DNA from: Carnegiea gigantea
Taxonomy: Eukaryota; Streptophyta; Magnoliopsida; Caryophyllales; Cactaceae
Assembly: GCA_029747015.1 (NCBI GenBank)
Contig: JAKOGI010001178.1
Coordinates: 1 to 64,000 of the forward strand
DNA: 64,000 bases
Direction: 5' to 3'
Shown: positions 38,340-47,307 of the stretch, in pieces
Numbering within the stretch: position 1 is the stretch's first letter
Layout: each line of letters starts with the position of its first letter
Notes under the pieces: model-generated
What the model saw: only the letters and a program-made list of their open reading frames with translations
What the model was told of the DNA's origin: nothing
The model's database searches: none
Translations under genes and position numbers: made by a program

Positions 38340-39089
38340 TATTGCAAAATGAACCAAAACCAAAACTAAAAACCAAATAAGAAAATTTGAGGAAGAAAAA
38401 TGAAGATTTTAAGTAAAAAGAAGAAGAATAAGAGAGAGAAAAAGATGGGGAAATGGATGAGCGAATGAGATGAGTGTGAAGAAGAAGATGAAGAAAGAGA
38501 TAAAATTTGTGCGGAAAAAGAAAAGATTAAGTAAAAGGGATGTTTTTGGGTGAAAAATTGAGAAGAAATGAGGTAAGAATAGAGGTTGTAATTATGGAGG
38601 TTTAGAGAGAGAAAATGGAGGTAGAAAGAGAGTGTGTCGTGAAGAAGATGAAATGTAAGGAAAAGTAAGGGGCCACCGCCGTCAAAAACCTAGACCGCGG
38701 GCCATAGTGGATCACCACTGACCATGGCGTTCACCACGGTCTAACCATGGTGTCCACTGGTTCCAAATTTTTTAATTTTTCTGGGTTGGCACCCCTTGGC
38801 CGCGGTGCTAGGTACCCTGGCCATGGTGCCAAAAATTTGTTTTCTCTCCCTTTTTTTTCTTTTTTTTTTGCAATATTTCCTAAATTGCAAAAATAGTAAA
38901 AATCAAAGCTAAGGAAGGAAAAAAAAAGAAAAAGAGCTTGGGTTGCCTCCCAAGAAGCACTCTTTTAAGGTCAAAAGCTTGACCCTTCTTCTATGTGAGT
39001 TTCGGATCAGTAAGTGTATGGATGTTGACTTTGTCACGGAACATAAAGTTAAACTTCTTCAGGCGAAGGTACCATCGGAAAAGCTCGGG
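38340..39089 (-). other. Spacer between protease and the ORF1-like frame
   Basis: Contains a GAG/AAG-rich purine stretch (38380-38660) and a GC-rich segment at 38690-38830 with repeated CCATGG, CCACGG and CCGCGG boxes. A CTTGGGAGGCAACCCAAGC segment near 38937-38958 is typical of the post-pol region in this lineage. Confidence 0.5.
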
Positions 39090-40100
39090 TTAAAGCTCCT
39101 TCGACTCCATAACTTGACGCCATAATGCACTATCGGCGTACAAAACAAAGTGCACTCGCAGCCCATCACACGGGCTGCTATCGACTTGTTCAACCCCCAA
39201 ATCAAAATCTATATCAAAGCCTTCCATAGGGGGCAAAGAGAGAACAACCTGGGCAAACTTGTAATAGTCGCTCATAGAAGACTCATTAGAAACATGGGCC
39301 TTAACCTTGGGCATGTTAGGTTGCATAGGAGTAGTAAACTCCACCTTAGCATACCTTTGGTCAGGGTTCTCATGACAAATCCAATTAAAATCAGGAGGAT
39401 CTTCATAATTCAAGACATCCTCCATGTCAATCTCAGGGGAAGGAGAAAATTCATCCAATATAGAAGAATTAGGAGAAACCTCTTTCTCCTTCACATGACA
39501 AAACACAGCATAACATCCTTCCACCTGAAAAGTTATACGACCCTTTCTTATATCAATATGGCAACCAGCTGTAGCCAAAATGGGCTGACCTAGGATAATT
39601 TGAGCATCATCAGACTCGAGCATATCAACTATGATAAAGTCCTCCAACACCCAAATATCCTCTATATTGACTGGCACATTATCCAATCTACCTATGGGTT
39701 GCATCTCAGAACGGTATGCTAACTATAATGAAATGGGTATGACTTGTAATAGTCCTAGGGGAAGCTTATGAAACAAAGAATATGGCATTATACTGACGCT
39801 TGCACCTAGATCACATAAAGCTCTCTCAATCTCCACATTTCCCACAATATAGGGGGTAGAAAAACTACCTGGTTCACGGAGCTTATGTAGAAAAATTGTT
39901 AGGATCTCTATAGTGTCATTCTCTATCAATGTAGCAGTCTTGCCACAATTATTTCTCTCCTTACTTCCAACCATGATTATTTCCTTACCATCTTCCATTG
40001 GTATAACCCCAGGGTCAGTAAAGTCCTCTACTTCTTCCTTCAAGGTAACATAATTGCAATGATCTCGAGGGTTAAGCTCGGGCTTGCTAGGAAGTCTATC
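39090..40100 (-). pseudogene. Aspartic protease of the TR-GAG-like element, one internal stop
   Basis: The active site reads CDLGASVSIMPYSLFHKL, near 39818. A TAG follows at 39723-39725, where relatives have CAG. The same frame then continues from 39704 with the flap region and an IILGQPILATAGCHIDI motif, the second protease signature. The 39090-39704 part keeps 204 open codons and runs into an acidic linker, where RT would begin in an autonomous relative. RT is absent: the sequence passes directly to non-coding spacer. Confidence 0.8.
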
Positions 40101-41427
40101 TAGGGGCGAAGATGGAAAGCTAGCTTTTTGGGCAATCTGACCTTCCAACATCCTATTATGAATTGTAAGCACATCAACCTTTGAGGCTAATTGCTTAATG
40201 TGCTTATCCTGTTTTTGTAGTGCCATAAGTATACTTTCCATCATCGCTTCAAAATTGAACTTTTGAGGTACTTGAGAAGGGAAACGAAGTTTTTGAAAAC
40301 TAAGAGGTGGTCTAGCATTCATTGGGGGCATATTTGAAGGGTTTGGATTAGACCTATATGAGAAATTCGGGTGATTCTTCCAACTCGGATTGTAGGTACT
40401 AGAGTAAGGGTCATTGGCGGGTCTCAGATTGAAGTTTTGAACATAGTTAACTTCACTAGGGTCTTGGGAAAAAGGGCTCCCAACTTGACAATTCAAAGTC
40501 ACATGCTTAATAGAACCACAAATTTCACAAGAGGAAGGGGCACTAGAATTCACAACATTAACATTCATTCGGTCTAATCTTTGAGTTATAGCATCTACTT
40601 TAGCAGAAAGTAAAACAAGCACATCAACTTCAAGCTTACCTCTAACAGGTTTGGGTTGGCCTCATTTGGTGGACCATTTGAAATTGTTAAGTGTCATCTC
40701 CTCAATTAAGTTATGAGCTTCATGCCCAGTTTTATTCATCAAGGTTCCTCCCGCCACCGTATCAATTATAGACCTTACAGATTGGGTCACACCATCTTAA
40801 AACAACTTGGATAATCATCCAACATTAAAGAGCATGATGGGGGCATAAGCCCAACAAATCTTTAAACTATTTTCAAGTTTCGTAGAGAGTCTCTTTATCT
40901 TTTTGTATAAAGTTGGTGATTTGATTCCTTAAACTGGCCATTTTGCTCGGAGGAAAAAACTTGGCGAGGAAGGCTCTTGTTAACTCATACCAGGTGGTAA
41001 TACATCCCAATGGCAAAGAGTATAACTAAGCCCTTGCTTTATCTCTCAATGAAAAGGGAAATAAGTGCAAATGGATGGCATCAGTAGAGATTCCATTAAG
41101 TTTTAATGTGTAACACACCTCTAGAAAGATCGAGAGGTGTAGATTCAGGTATTCTAAAGGATTTCCTCCAAACTGGGATTGTTGCACCATGCAGATGAGT
41201 GATAGTTGGAGCTCGAAATTGTTGGTATCACCAGTAGGGCGAGCGATGCTTGAGGTGAGCCCTTGGACTCTAGGGGTAACGAAATCTCGAAGTGTCATTC
41301 TTAGGTCACCTTCTCCTATCGCCATGTTTGTTGAATTCTTTCTTGCCTCACGTCTTTGTTCTTCAATCCTTTCTTTCTTCCTCGTTAAGTGAAAAGTCCT
41401 TTCAATCTCGGGATTGGGTTTGTACAA
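40101..41427 (-). pseudogene. gag of the TR-GAG-like element, degenerate
   Basis: The N-terminal portion (41026-41427) ends with a capsid-type segment (ISTDAIHLHLFPFSLRDKARA). A TAG then replaces the Trp codon expected after KARA, and capsid-like sequence continues to about 40880 before further stops and a frame change. From 40622 the frame is open again and carries a canonical CEICGSIKHVTLNC knuckle (CX2CX4HX4C), an N/P-rich spacer and a coiled region (LASKVDVLTIHNRMLEGQIAQ). This order is usual for Tat/Athila gag. It is not functional. Confidence 0.82.
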
Positions 41428-41581
41428 GATTGGACTTCACATAAACGAGAAAAATTTCTGCGAAGCACTACCACCAACGCTACCAGTGCAATTAAACAAG
41501 AAATTAAAAAGAAAATGAAAGTAAAAGACAATAAAGCACTTAGCCGCTTTCGTAAGACTAACTCAATAGCTAACAGATTGA

Positions 41582-41600
41582 TCCCCGACAACAGCGCAAA
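41582..41600 (-). promoter_or_regulatory. Primer-binding site of the TR-GAG-like element
   Basis: On the minus strand TTGCGCTGTTGTCGGGGA, a diverged complement of the tRNA-Asp 3' end, lies 5 bp from the LTR. Confidence 0.75.
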
Positions 41601-41605
41601 AAACT

Positions 41606-42849
41606 TGACCGCTATCGCAAGCGCATGGGTAGTCGTAGTATAGATAAAAACGTCACCCCTCAGGGACCAATGTTATCTATGGAGTTTTACTTATCAAAAT
41701 ATGCTAAGTAAAATTCTAATTCAAGAAAGTTCGATTTAACAACTTCTAATTCACTAATTTAAATCAATTAAGGAAAGATGCCTAGGAATTCATGTAGTTA
41801 TGAAAGTTAATTGGATCAAAATGATAAGTATGTGCTTTTCTCTAATCAGTCTCGAGGAATTGCAATCTCTCCAAAAATTTAGTCTATTCTTTCGAAATTA
41901 ACCAAATTTGCCTAACTAAGTAAAAATCGTTCTTTCAAACTAATTTGTCTTAATCCAAATTAAATATCTTTGATTACTCTCTAGTCCTCCTAACATTCAA
42001 ATCTCTCTTTTGAGACGATGTTATATTAGGTCTTATCAAGCAGTCTAATAATCAAATGTGACCTTCCAATTTTTCACTCAATTATTTCAAGTGTGCAAGA
42101 AAGCTTTGGCCAAAAATCTACTCACAACATGATAATCACTTGATAGAACAAAATCAAGCCAATCATGAAATAAGCACAATTATATCGATTAAAACATGAT
42201 TCAACTATACTTTTATAAACTGCTAAATTTCTAGACAAAATAAACTACTCACACACGATAAAGGATCAAACAACTAACCAATATTTTGGTGAAATCTCAG
42301 AGAAAGGGCCTGACTGAGACAACATTCAACCAAGGGCTTGAAACCACCTCAAAATCAAACACACATACTCAAGATTTCTCACTAGAACAATAACCAAACT
42401 AAGAATCTAAACTAAAAAGAACAAATTTGAGAACACAGAATTGAACTATGCTAATGCTTGCTTGCTTCTCTACTGCTGAACGACACCTTTTATAGAAAAA
42501 TATGGATGTTTTCAGCCATACAACCGAAGAAAAACGAAGAGACAATAGTTTCACCCCTTAGCATGATCCGTGGCAGGCACCACAGTCCAACCGTGGCCTT
42601 GGCTTGAACCGGTTATCTGTTCTTTTCTTGCTCCATAGACGTAGCAGCATATGTGTGTTCGTGGTGGAGGTCAAAATACATCCAATAAGATTCAAACGTT
42701 GGGTAAAAAGGCCTAAAATAAAACACATCAAACAACCATACCCAAGCACAAATCGAGAATAGGAGTACAAATTATGATGTTAAGCAGAAAATTCTCTTAA
42801 AAATGTGGCAAAATCACCTTAAAATGATGTATACATTAAGCACTTATTA
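41606..42849 (-). repeat. 5' LTR of the TR-GAG-like element
   Basis: The 1244-bp LTR begins on the minus strand with TAATAAGTGCTTAATG (TG drifted to TA) and ends GCGGTCA. A TATAAAAG box is at about 42487-42494 (minus). It is colinear with 34056-35300 and clearly related in its U3 part to the LARD1 LTRs. Confidence 0.87.
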
Positions 42850-42967
42850 GCCCATAGATCCAGTGACGTACTGGCATCCTTCCTACTTTTTTACCGTAAT
42901 TGTAACTTGATTCATCCAGCATACAATGAGCACTGTTAGCTAGTTTAACTTTATTTTCTTCCAGTTA

Positions 42968-43393
42968 TTAATCATGACTACAACTGGCTGCGGAATTATT
43001 CTTAGACTTTTTAGTCTTTCTTCTTTTCAAAAATTGTTGAAATTTATAATCATAACTTTGGTTATGTCGCCTTAATGCATTATCTAAAGAAGATAAAGCT
43101 TCATTTATGCCTTCAAGAATGGCCTTCTGACGTTGAATAGCATTAACATGATGTAAGGTTTTATGTTCTAAAATACTCCTAGGGTTAGGAATAATAATTT
43201 CCCCATCAGCTAAAACTAAAGGGTTATCAAAGAAATCACTACTTAAAGCCTCGATTCCTCGACGACTTATTTGAGCTAAAGTCTCCTTGACTTGAATAAG
43301 GAATTCAGTGTTTTCCTTTTCTAATAAGCATCTTTCTAATGCATTCTTAACTATATGCTTAGCATGCAACAGCTCGGGACTAAATGGATTCAT
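42968..43393 (-). CDS. Leader-located 141-aa ORF of the caulimovirid, copy 1, function unknown
   Basis: The product is hydrophilic, begins MNPFSPELLHAKHIV, and is predicted by eye to be mostly helical (IQVKETLAQISRRGIEAL, then ILEGINEALSSLDNALRR). It ends in a Lys/Arg-rich tail (KRRKTKKSKNNS). The stop falls about 12 bp before the left end of the viral insert. It lies downstream of the 35S-like promoter and poly(A) signal but upstream of the primer site, a position that is normally non-coding leader in caulimovirids. The second copy has one amino-acid difference. A nucleic-acid-binding or virion-associated role is possible from its basic tail, but nothing proves it. Confidence 0.6.
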   Translation of the reverse strand: MNPFSPELLHAKHIVKNALERCLLEKENTEFLIQVKETLAQISRRGIEALSSDFFDNPLVLADGEIIIPNPRSILEHKTLHHVNAIQRQKAILEGINEALSSLDNALRRHNQSYDYKFQQFLKRRKTKKSKNNSAASCSHD

Positions 43394-43642
43394 GATAAAG
43401 ATTATTAGGTTTCAAATAAGTGATAGAATTAAATATAATTATTAATTTTATCAATTAAGTTAGTAAAGATGTATCTTGCTATGGAACACGATTAATCAGA
43501 GATAGAATCAATACCTAGCTGGGATTCAGCCTTTTCGCCTGCGACCTCCTGTCTTGTGGCTACTTCCTTGGCTACACCAAAGGTACTCCAGATTCCTTCT
43601 GAAACCAAATGATGTTGCAAACCAAGATGCGCAAAAACTAAT

Positions 43643-43648
43643 TTTATT
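43643..43648 (-). terminator. Poly(A) signal AATAAA, caulimovirid copy 1
   Basis: AATAAA on the minus strand, roughly 120 nt downstream of the expected transcription start. This matches the pararetroviral arrangement, where the signal is bypassed on first passage and used on the second. The matching signal in copy 2 is at 47557-47562. Confidence 0.7.
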
Positions 43649-43688
43649 GATAATATTAATAATTATACATTAATCTTTCTCACTTACC

Positions 43689-43707
43689 CTACTCCCTAAG
43701 GGAGTAG
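43689..43707 (-). other. Short perfect hairpin in the caulimovirid R region, copy 1
   Basis: CTACTCCCTAAGGGAGTAG can fold into a 9-bp stem. It sits between the expected transcription start and the poly(A) signal. It is also present at 47603-47621 in copy 2 without change. Confidence 0.65.
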
Positions 43708-44082
43708 TTACTCTCCTATCATATTTCTCTCTCTTGATTTTTTAATGGAGCTGCTTCTGTGATCGATGCCCCTTCTAAATGAAAACGGCTTCCTTATATA
43801 GAGAAGCTCAACAGACAAACGTACAAATTACAAAAGTTATCGTACAAATAAAAATGAACGAATCTACTTTCACTGTAGCTAGTGGCTGCTTTTCGTACAG
43901 CATCATTGAAAACGCGTTTGAACGCTTTAGTGGGCATCTGCTTTTTAATAATGCGTCTGCCTTTAACAGCTGGCTTCCATTATCTGTCGGTAGGAAATAA
44001 TTCACTTTGAGTGACATATGATGCTCCTTTAGCATCTTTGGTACAGCTGTGGGGGTCCAACACGCTTCCTTTCACATGATCC

Positions 44083-45174
44083 TTAATGGACAGATACAAC
44101 ACCCTGTAGTCTTTTTTGGTGTAATAATCCACATAGCTGTGTACGCGTATGGTGGGTACCTGGTATTCTGCAGGTATTGATCAAACTTATGCCAGAACTT
44201 ATCTTATTGATGGCATCGTATCTGGAGGTACAATTTCCTTCAGCAAAGATAAAAATATTGCTGGGGGAGTTATACATAAAATCTTTATTGGCTTCACGGA
44301 GGAACTGTAATTTTTTCAAAATTACTGTAAATCCCATGGCTCTTCGATGGCAAACCCATCCTTCGTGAATCTCTGGATTCTCGAGTGGTTTGTTCTTTTT
44401 GAACTTTAAATTAGCTCTGTTTAGTGTACAGAGTTGAACAATAAGCCATCCAGAAGTTGGAGTAGGTAATACTTCAGGGCTAGCTGATAGTAGCTTTAGT
44501 ACTACCATGTCAGACTTTGAACTCTTTCGAAACTTTTTTACTTCTTCGATTATGGACTTGTGCATTCCTAAAATTTCTCGATTACCTGGACTACAAGTAA
44601 TACTGGCACAAAAGCCAAATATTACTGTCCTGGTAACTTCTTCAGTAATGCTACCTGCAAGGAAATGAGCTCTAGGATATATCCCAGATGTGTCGATAAT
44701 CCGACTGTTAGTGCTTTGGGCCGAATATACCCAATTAGTATATGAAACGTATTGTTCCATTGTGATGGCCTGATTTAACGTTGGCTCTTTTGAAGGCTTA
44801 TTTGCCTTAGAAATGATGACGGTGAAGTCATCTTCCTCTGTTTCTGAGGAGGTAGAAGACATCTGAGCCTTTCCTTTCGTTTCGAGAGTAGGCTTAGAGG
44901 TTTTTGGTATGGACAAAAGTCCTTCTCCTTCTTGGAGAGTCTTGGCACGATGACACGTTCCAAGAAATGCCTGATGTGTCTCATCAGATAATTCAATGGC
45001 TTGTAATGCCACAACTTCATCTAGGCTCGATAGAGCTTGAAGGATGCGAGGATTAATTTCCTCTGAAATCTCACGCTGAATCTGAGAGATTCTTTCATGA
45101 GCGATGCATAATTCATGAATAGCCATTTCCAATAAGGATTTGGCGTCCATTGAAGAGCTGTCTTCTTCAATCAT
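44083..45174 (-). CDS. P6/transactivator-position ORF of the caulimovirid, copy 1
   Basis: A 363-codon frame from the ATG overlapping the pol stop (the ATG begins 8 nt before the end of pol); the frame is also open 21 codons further upstream. The N-terminal part is helical and acidic. It is followed by a Ser/Thr/Glu-rich linker (SSTSSETEEDDFTV) and a globular C-terminal half. Its position after RT/RNase H and before the 35S-like promoter is that of the inclusion-body/translational transactivator protein in caulimo-, cavemo- and solendoviruses. I rely on position more than on motif. The stop-start overlap suggests coupled or reinitiated translation. No internal stop is present. Confidence 0.6.
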   Translation of the reverse strand: MIEEDSSSMDAKSLLEMAIHELCIAHERISQIQREISEEINPRILQALSSLDEVVALQAIELSDETHQAFLGTCHRAKTLQEGEGLLSIPKTSKPTLETKGKAQMSSTSSETEEDDFTVIISKANKPSKEPTLNQAITMEQYVSYTNWVYSAQSTNSRIIDTSGIYPRAHFLAGSITEEVTRTVIFGFCASITCSPGNREILGMHKSIIEEVKKFRKSSKSDMVVLKLLSASPEVLPTPTSGWLIVQLCTLNRANLKFKKNKPLENPEIHEGWVCHRRAMGFTVILKKLQFLREANKDFMYNSPSNIFIFAEGNCTSRYDAINKISSGISLINTCRIPGTHHTRTQLCGLLHQKRLQGVVSVH

Positions 45175-46684
45175 TAGCTTCCCTGCTAAGAAAATCGGCA
45201 AGATGGTTATTCTTACCTTTGATATGCTCAATATCAAATTGATATTCCTGAAAATACTGCTGCCATCTATGGCGCCTTTTGTACTCTGGGGTACAAGGGA
45301 GCTTATTAAAAATATAAGCTTTAACGTTAGTATTATCAGTTCTTTCTAAAAATCGAATTGGTAAAATAAAGAAGTGAAACTTGGCAGAGCTTCGTTTTAA
45401 GGCTAGTAATTCCTTTTCATTACTATGATAGTTTATCTCAGCTGGTTTAAAACAACCATTAGTATATTTACAGATATGTTCCTTATTATCAGCTTTCTTA
45501 GCTTTAAGGACTCCTCCCCAATATAAATCTGAGGCATCTGTCTCAACTATTAATTGGTCTCCTGTTTCGGGTATGGCCAACTTAGGTAATTGAGTACATA
45601 ATTTCTTAAGTTGCTGGACCAGATGGGTATGATAGTCTTGCCATTGCAAATTCAGTCTCTTTTTAAGGAGATCTTGAAGGGGACCTCTTAACCAAGCTAG
45701 GTTAGGTATGAAGTCACTGACGTAATTAATACATCCTAAAAAACATTCAACCTGTTTTCGATCACTGAGTTTGTCAGGAAAGTTAGCAACTTTCTCACAG
45801 ACATGAGGGTGCATCTCAATGCCCTGGTGGTCAATCTTAAGACCTAAGAACTCAATTTGTTCTTTAGCTATTTCAGCCTTTTTTGCTGATAATATTAAAC
45901 CATAGCTATGGCTTTTTTCTATAAATTTCATCAGATGAGTTGCATGATCTGCAATATTTGATGAAAAGATTAGGATATCATCAATATAAGCTAGACAGAA
46001 GTCTGAATATTCATTGAAGATGTTATCCATTCTCCCTTGGAAGATTTGTGGGGCATTTTTAAGTCCCATTGGCATTACATTTCAGATGTAGTGCCCTTGT
46101 GGTGTACTGAATGTAGTTAAGGGTTTGGCAGATTCTTTTAATTTAATATGGTAAAATCCTGACTTGTAATCAAATTTTGAAAACCACTTCTTATTAAGGG
46201 TTTTATTAATAAGTAATTCCTTATTAGGAAGGAAATATCCATCAAAGACTGTTAATTCATTTAACCTTTTATAGTTAATGACTATTCTGGGCTTACCTCT
46301 CTTATTGAGGGTTTCTCCTGTTGCTTCCATATTACATTGTAATTGGAGCTCATTAATCTTATTTAAGATTTTTTCTTCTTCATCTGAATTAGCCTGAGCG
46401 TACTCATTTTCTAATTCTTCTAACGAAATAAATGTTCGAACCATATTCGAAATAGATGGAAATCCCGGTTTTGTGGGATCTATAGTAGGATTAAATCGAA
46501 CTCTTCTTCGAACTATCTGTTGTTCGTGATGAGGTTTGGGATTATGGAGAATTAACTTTTGAATTTCTCCTAGACCTTCGTAAATACTTTCCAACTTAGT
46601 ATCAATGGTTTGTCCTTGAATATTAGACCTCCATAACTCCTTGTAGGGAGTGGATGAACTACTGCTACTGGCTTTATCCATCAC
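45167..46684 (-). pseudogene. Chimeric caulimovirid pol, copy 1: N-terminal segment fused to RT-RNase H, one nonsense codon
   Basis: The frame opens with MMDKASSSSSSTPYKEL and runs about 120 codons of sequence not found in copy 2. It then joins the RT at the KRGKPR motif, where copy 2 instead has the protease-RT linker. The join keeps the reading frame. RT follows with [15 protein letters not shown] and the catalytic YIDD at 45977-45988, then RNase H ([29 protein letters not shown]). A TGA at 46082-46084 replaces the Trp codon present in copy 2. Protease, coat and movement segments are missing, so an internal deletion most likely produced this fusion. Confidence 0.8.
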
Positions 46685-46842
46685 TTAATTCAGATAATGA
46701 ATCCCTAGCAGGACTTACTAGTTCTGGTTCTACATACCAATGAGAGTCAGCTAGTTCAGCTTGTTGACAAATAAATGTCTATCTTTTATCTCTGGGTTTG
46801 GGATAAGGCAAATGTTCGTCTCGGGGTTTGAGACATGAGAAA
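46685..46842 (-). other. Start of caulimovirid coding region after the primer site
   Basis: A 16-codon ORF (MSQTPRRTFALSQTQR) begins 6 bp after the primer site. A second frame with one internal stop ends LSELSDG at a TAA that overlaps the ATG of the next ORF (ATGGATAA). The same stop-start style is used between pol and the following ORF. Too short to assign. Confidence 0.4.
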
Positions 46843-46856
46843 TGGCTCTGATACCA
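46843..46856 (-). promoter_or_regulatory. tRNA-Met primer-binding site of the caulimovirid
   Basis: On the minus strand this reads TGGTATCAGAGCCA, the standard complement of plant initiator tRNA-Met and the conventional position 1 of caulimovirid genomes. It starts about 25 bp after the end of the 141-codon ORF. The left copy ends about 14 bp before the equivalent site. Confidence 0.92.
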
Positions 46857-46881
46857 TTTTACAAACTTCTTCTTCCAGTTA

Positions 46882-47307
46882 TTAATCATGACTACAACTA
46901 GCTGCGGAATTATTCTTAGACTTTTTAGTCTTTCTTCTTTTCAAAAATTGTTGAAATTTATAATCATAACTTTGGTTATGTCGCCTTAATGCATTATCTA
47001 AAGAAGATAAAGCTTCATTTATGCCTTCAAGAATGGCCTTCTGACGTTGAATAGCATTAACATGATGTAAGGTCTCATGTTCTAAAATGCTCCTAGGGTT
47101 AGGAATAATAATTTCCCCATCAGCTAAAACTAAAGGGTTATCAAAGAAATCGCTACTTAAAGCCTCGATTCCTCGACGACTTATTTGAGCTAAAGTCTCC
47201 TTGACTTGAATAAGGAATTCAGTGTTTTCCTTTTCTAACAAGCATCTTTCTAATGCATTCTTAACTATATGCTTAGCATGCAACAGCTCGGGACTAAATG
47301 GATTCAT
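46882..47307 (-). CDS. Leader-located 141-aa ORF of the caulimovirid, copy 2
   Basis: Identical in length to the ORF at 42968-43393. It differs at about six bases and one residue (Glu for Lys in the ILEHxTLHH segment). Retention of the open frame in both copies, despite its unusual place between poly(A) signal and primer site, supports a real gene in the ancestral virus rather than chance. Function unknown. Confidence 0.6.
   Translation of the reverse strand: MNPFSPELLHAKHIVKNALERCLLEKENTEFLIQVKETLAQISRRGIEALSSDFFDNPLVLADGEIIIPNPRSILEHETLHHVNAIQRQKAILEGINEALSSLDNALRRHNQSYDYKFQQFLKRRKTKKSKNNSAASCSHD

Larger units (their letters stand above)
34056..42849 (-). mobile_element. TR-GAG-like non-autonomous Ty3/gypsy element (gag-protease, no RT or integrase)
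   Basis: The element has an LTR pair (34056-35300 and 41606-42849), a tRNA-Asp-type primer site beside the right LTR and a polypurine tract beside the left LTR, and reads on the minus strand. The interior encodes gag and an aspartic protease, then a separate Athila ORF1-like reading frame, then non-coding sequence. There is no RT, RNase H or integrase signature in 6.3 kb. Plant elements with gag but without the rest of pol are known as TR-GAGs. Five-base flanks (GAGCA and GCCCA) do not give a convincing target duplication. Frames carry nonsense and frameshift mutations. Confidence 0.85.
43394..44082 (-). promoter_or_regulatory. Intergenic promoter and terminal-redundancy region of the caulimovirid, copy 1
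   Basis: On the minus strand the order is: stop of the P6/TAV-position ORF, about 280 bp of possible enhancer sequence, a CTATATAAGGAAG core (TATA at 43793-43801) strikingly like the CaMV 35S core, a hairpin, an AATAAA signal at 43643-43648, then leader to the 141-codon ORF. The distance from the expected start (about 30 bp after TATA) to AATAAA is roughly 120 nt, consistent with a short terminal repeat on the pregenomic RNA. Confidence 0.8.

Noticed and set aside
41385..41643. Frames around the TR-GAG primer site on both strands
   Set aside because: They overlap the primer site, gag start and LTR, and show no domain.
34051..42854. Five-base target duplication for the TR-GAG element
   Set aside because: GAGCA and GCCCA match at only three of five positions, so no claim is made.
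43808..44035. 75-codon minus-strand frame in the viral promoter region (repeated at 47722-47949)
   Set aside because: It overlaps the likely enhancer/promoter and ends just before the TATA box, so it would not be on the main transcript. The plus-strand frame at the same place is its mirror.
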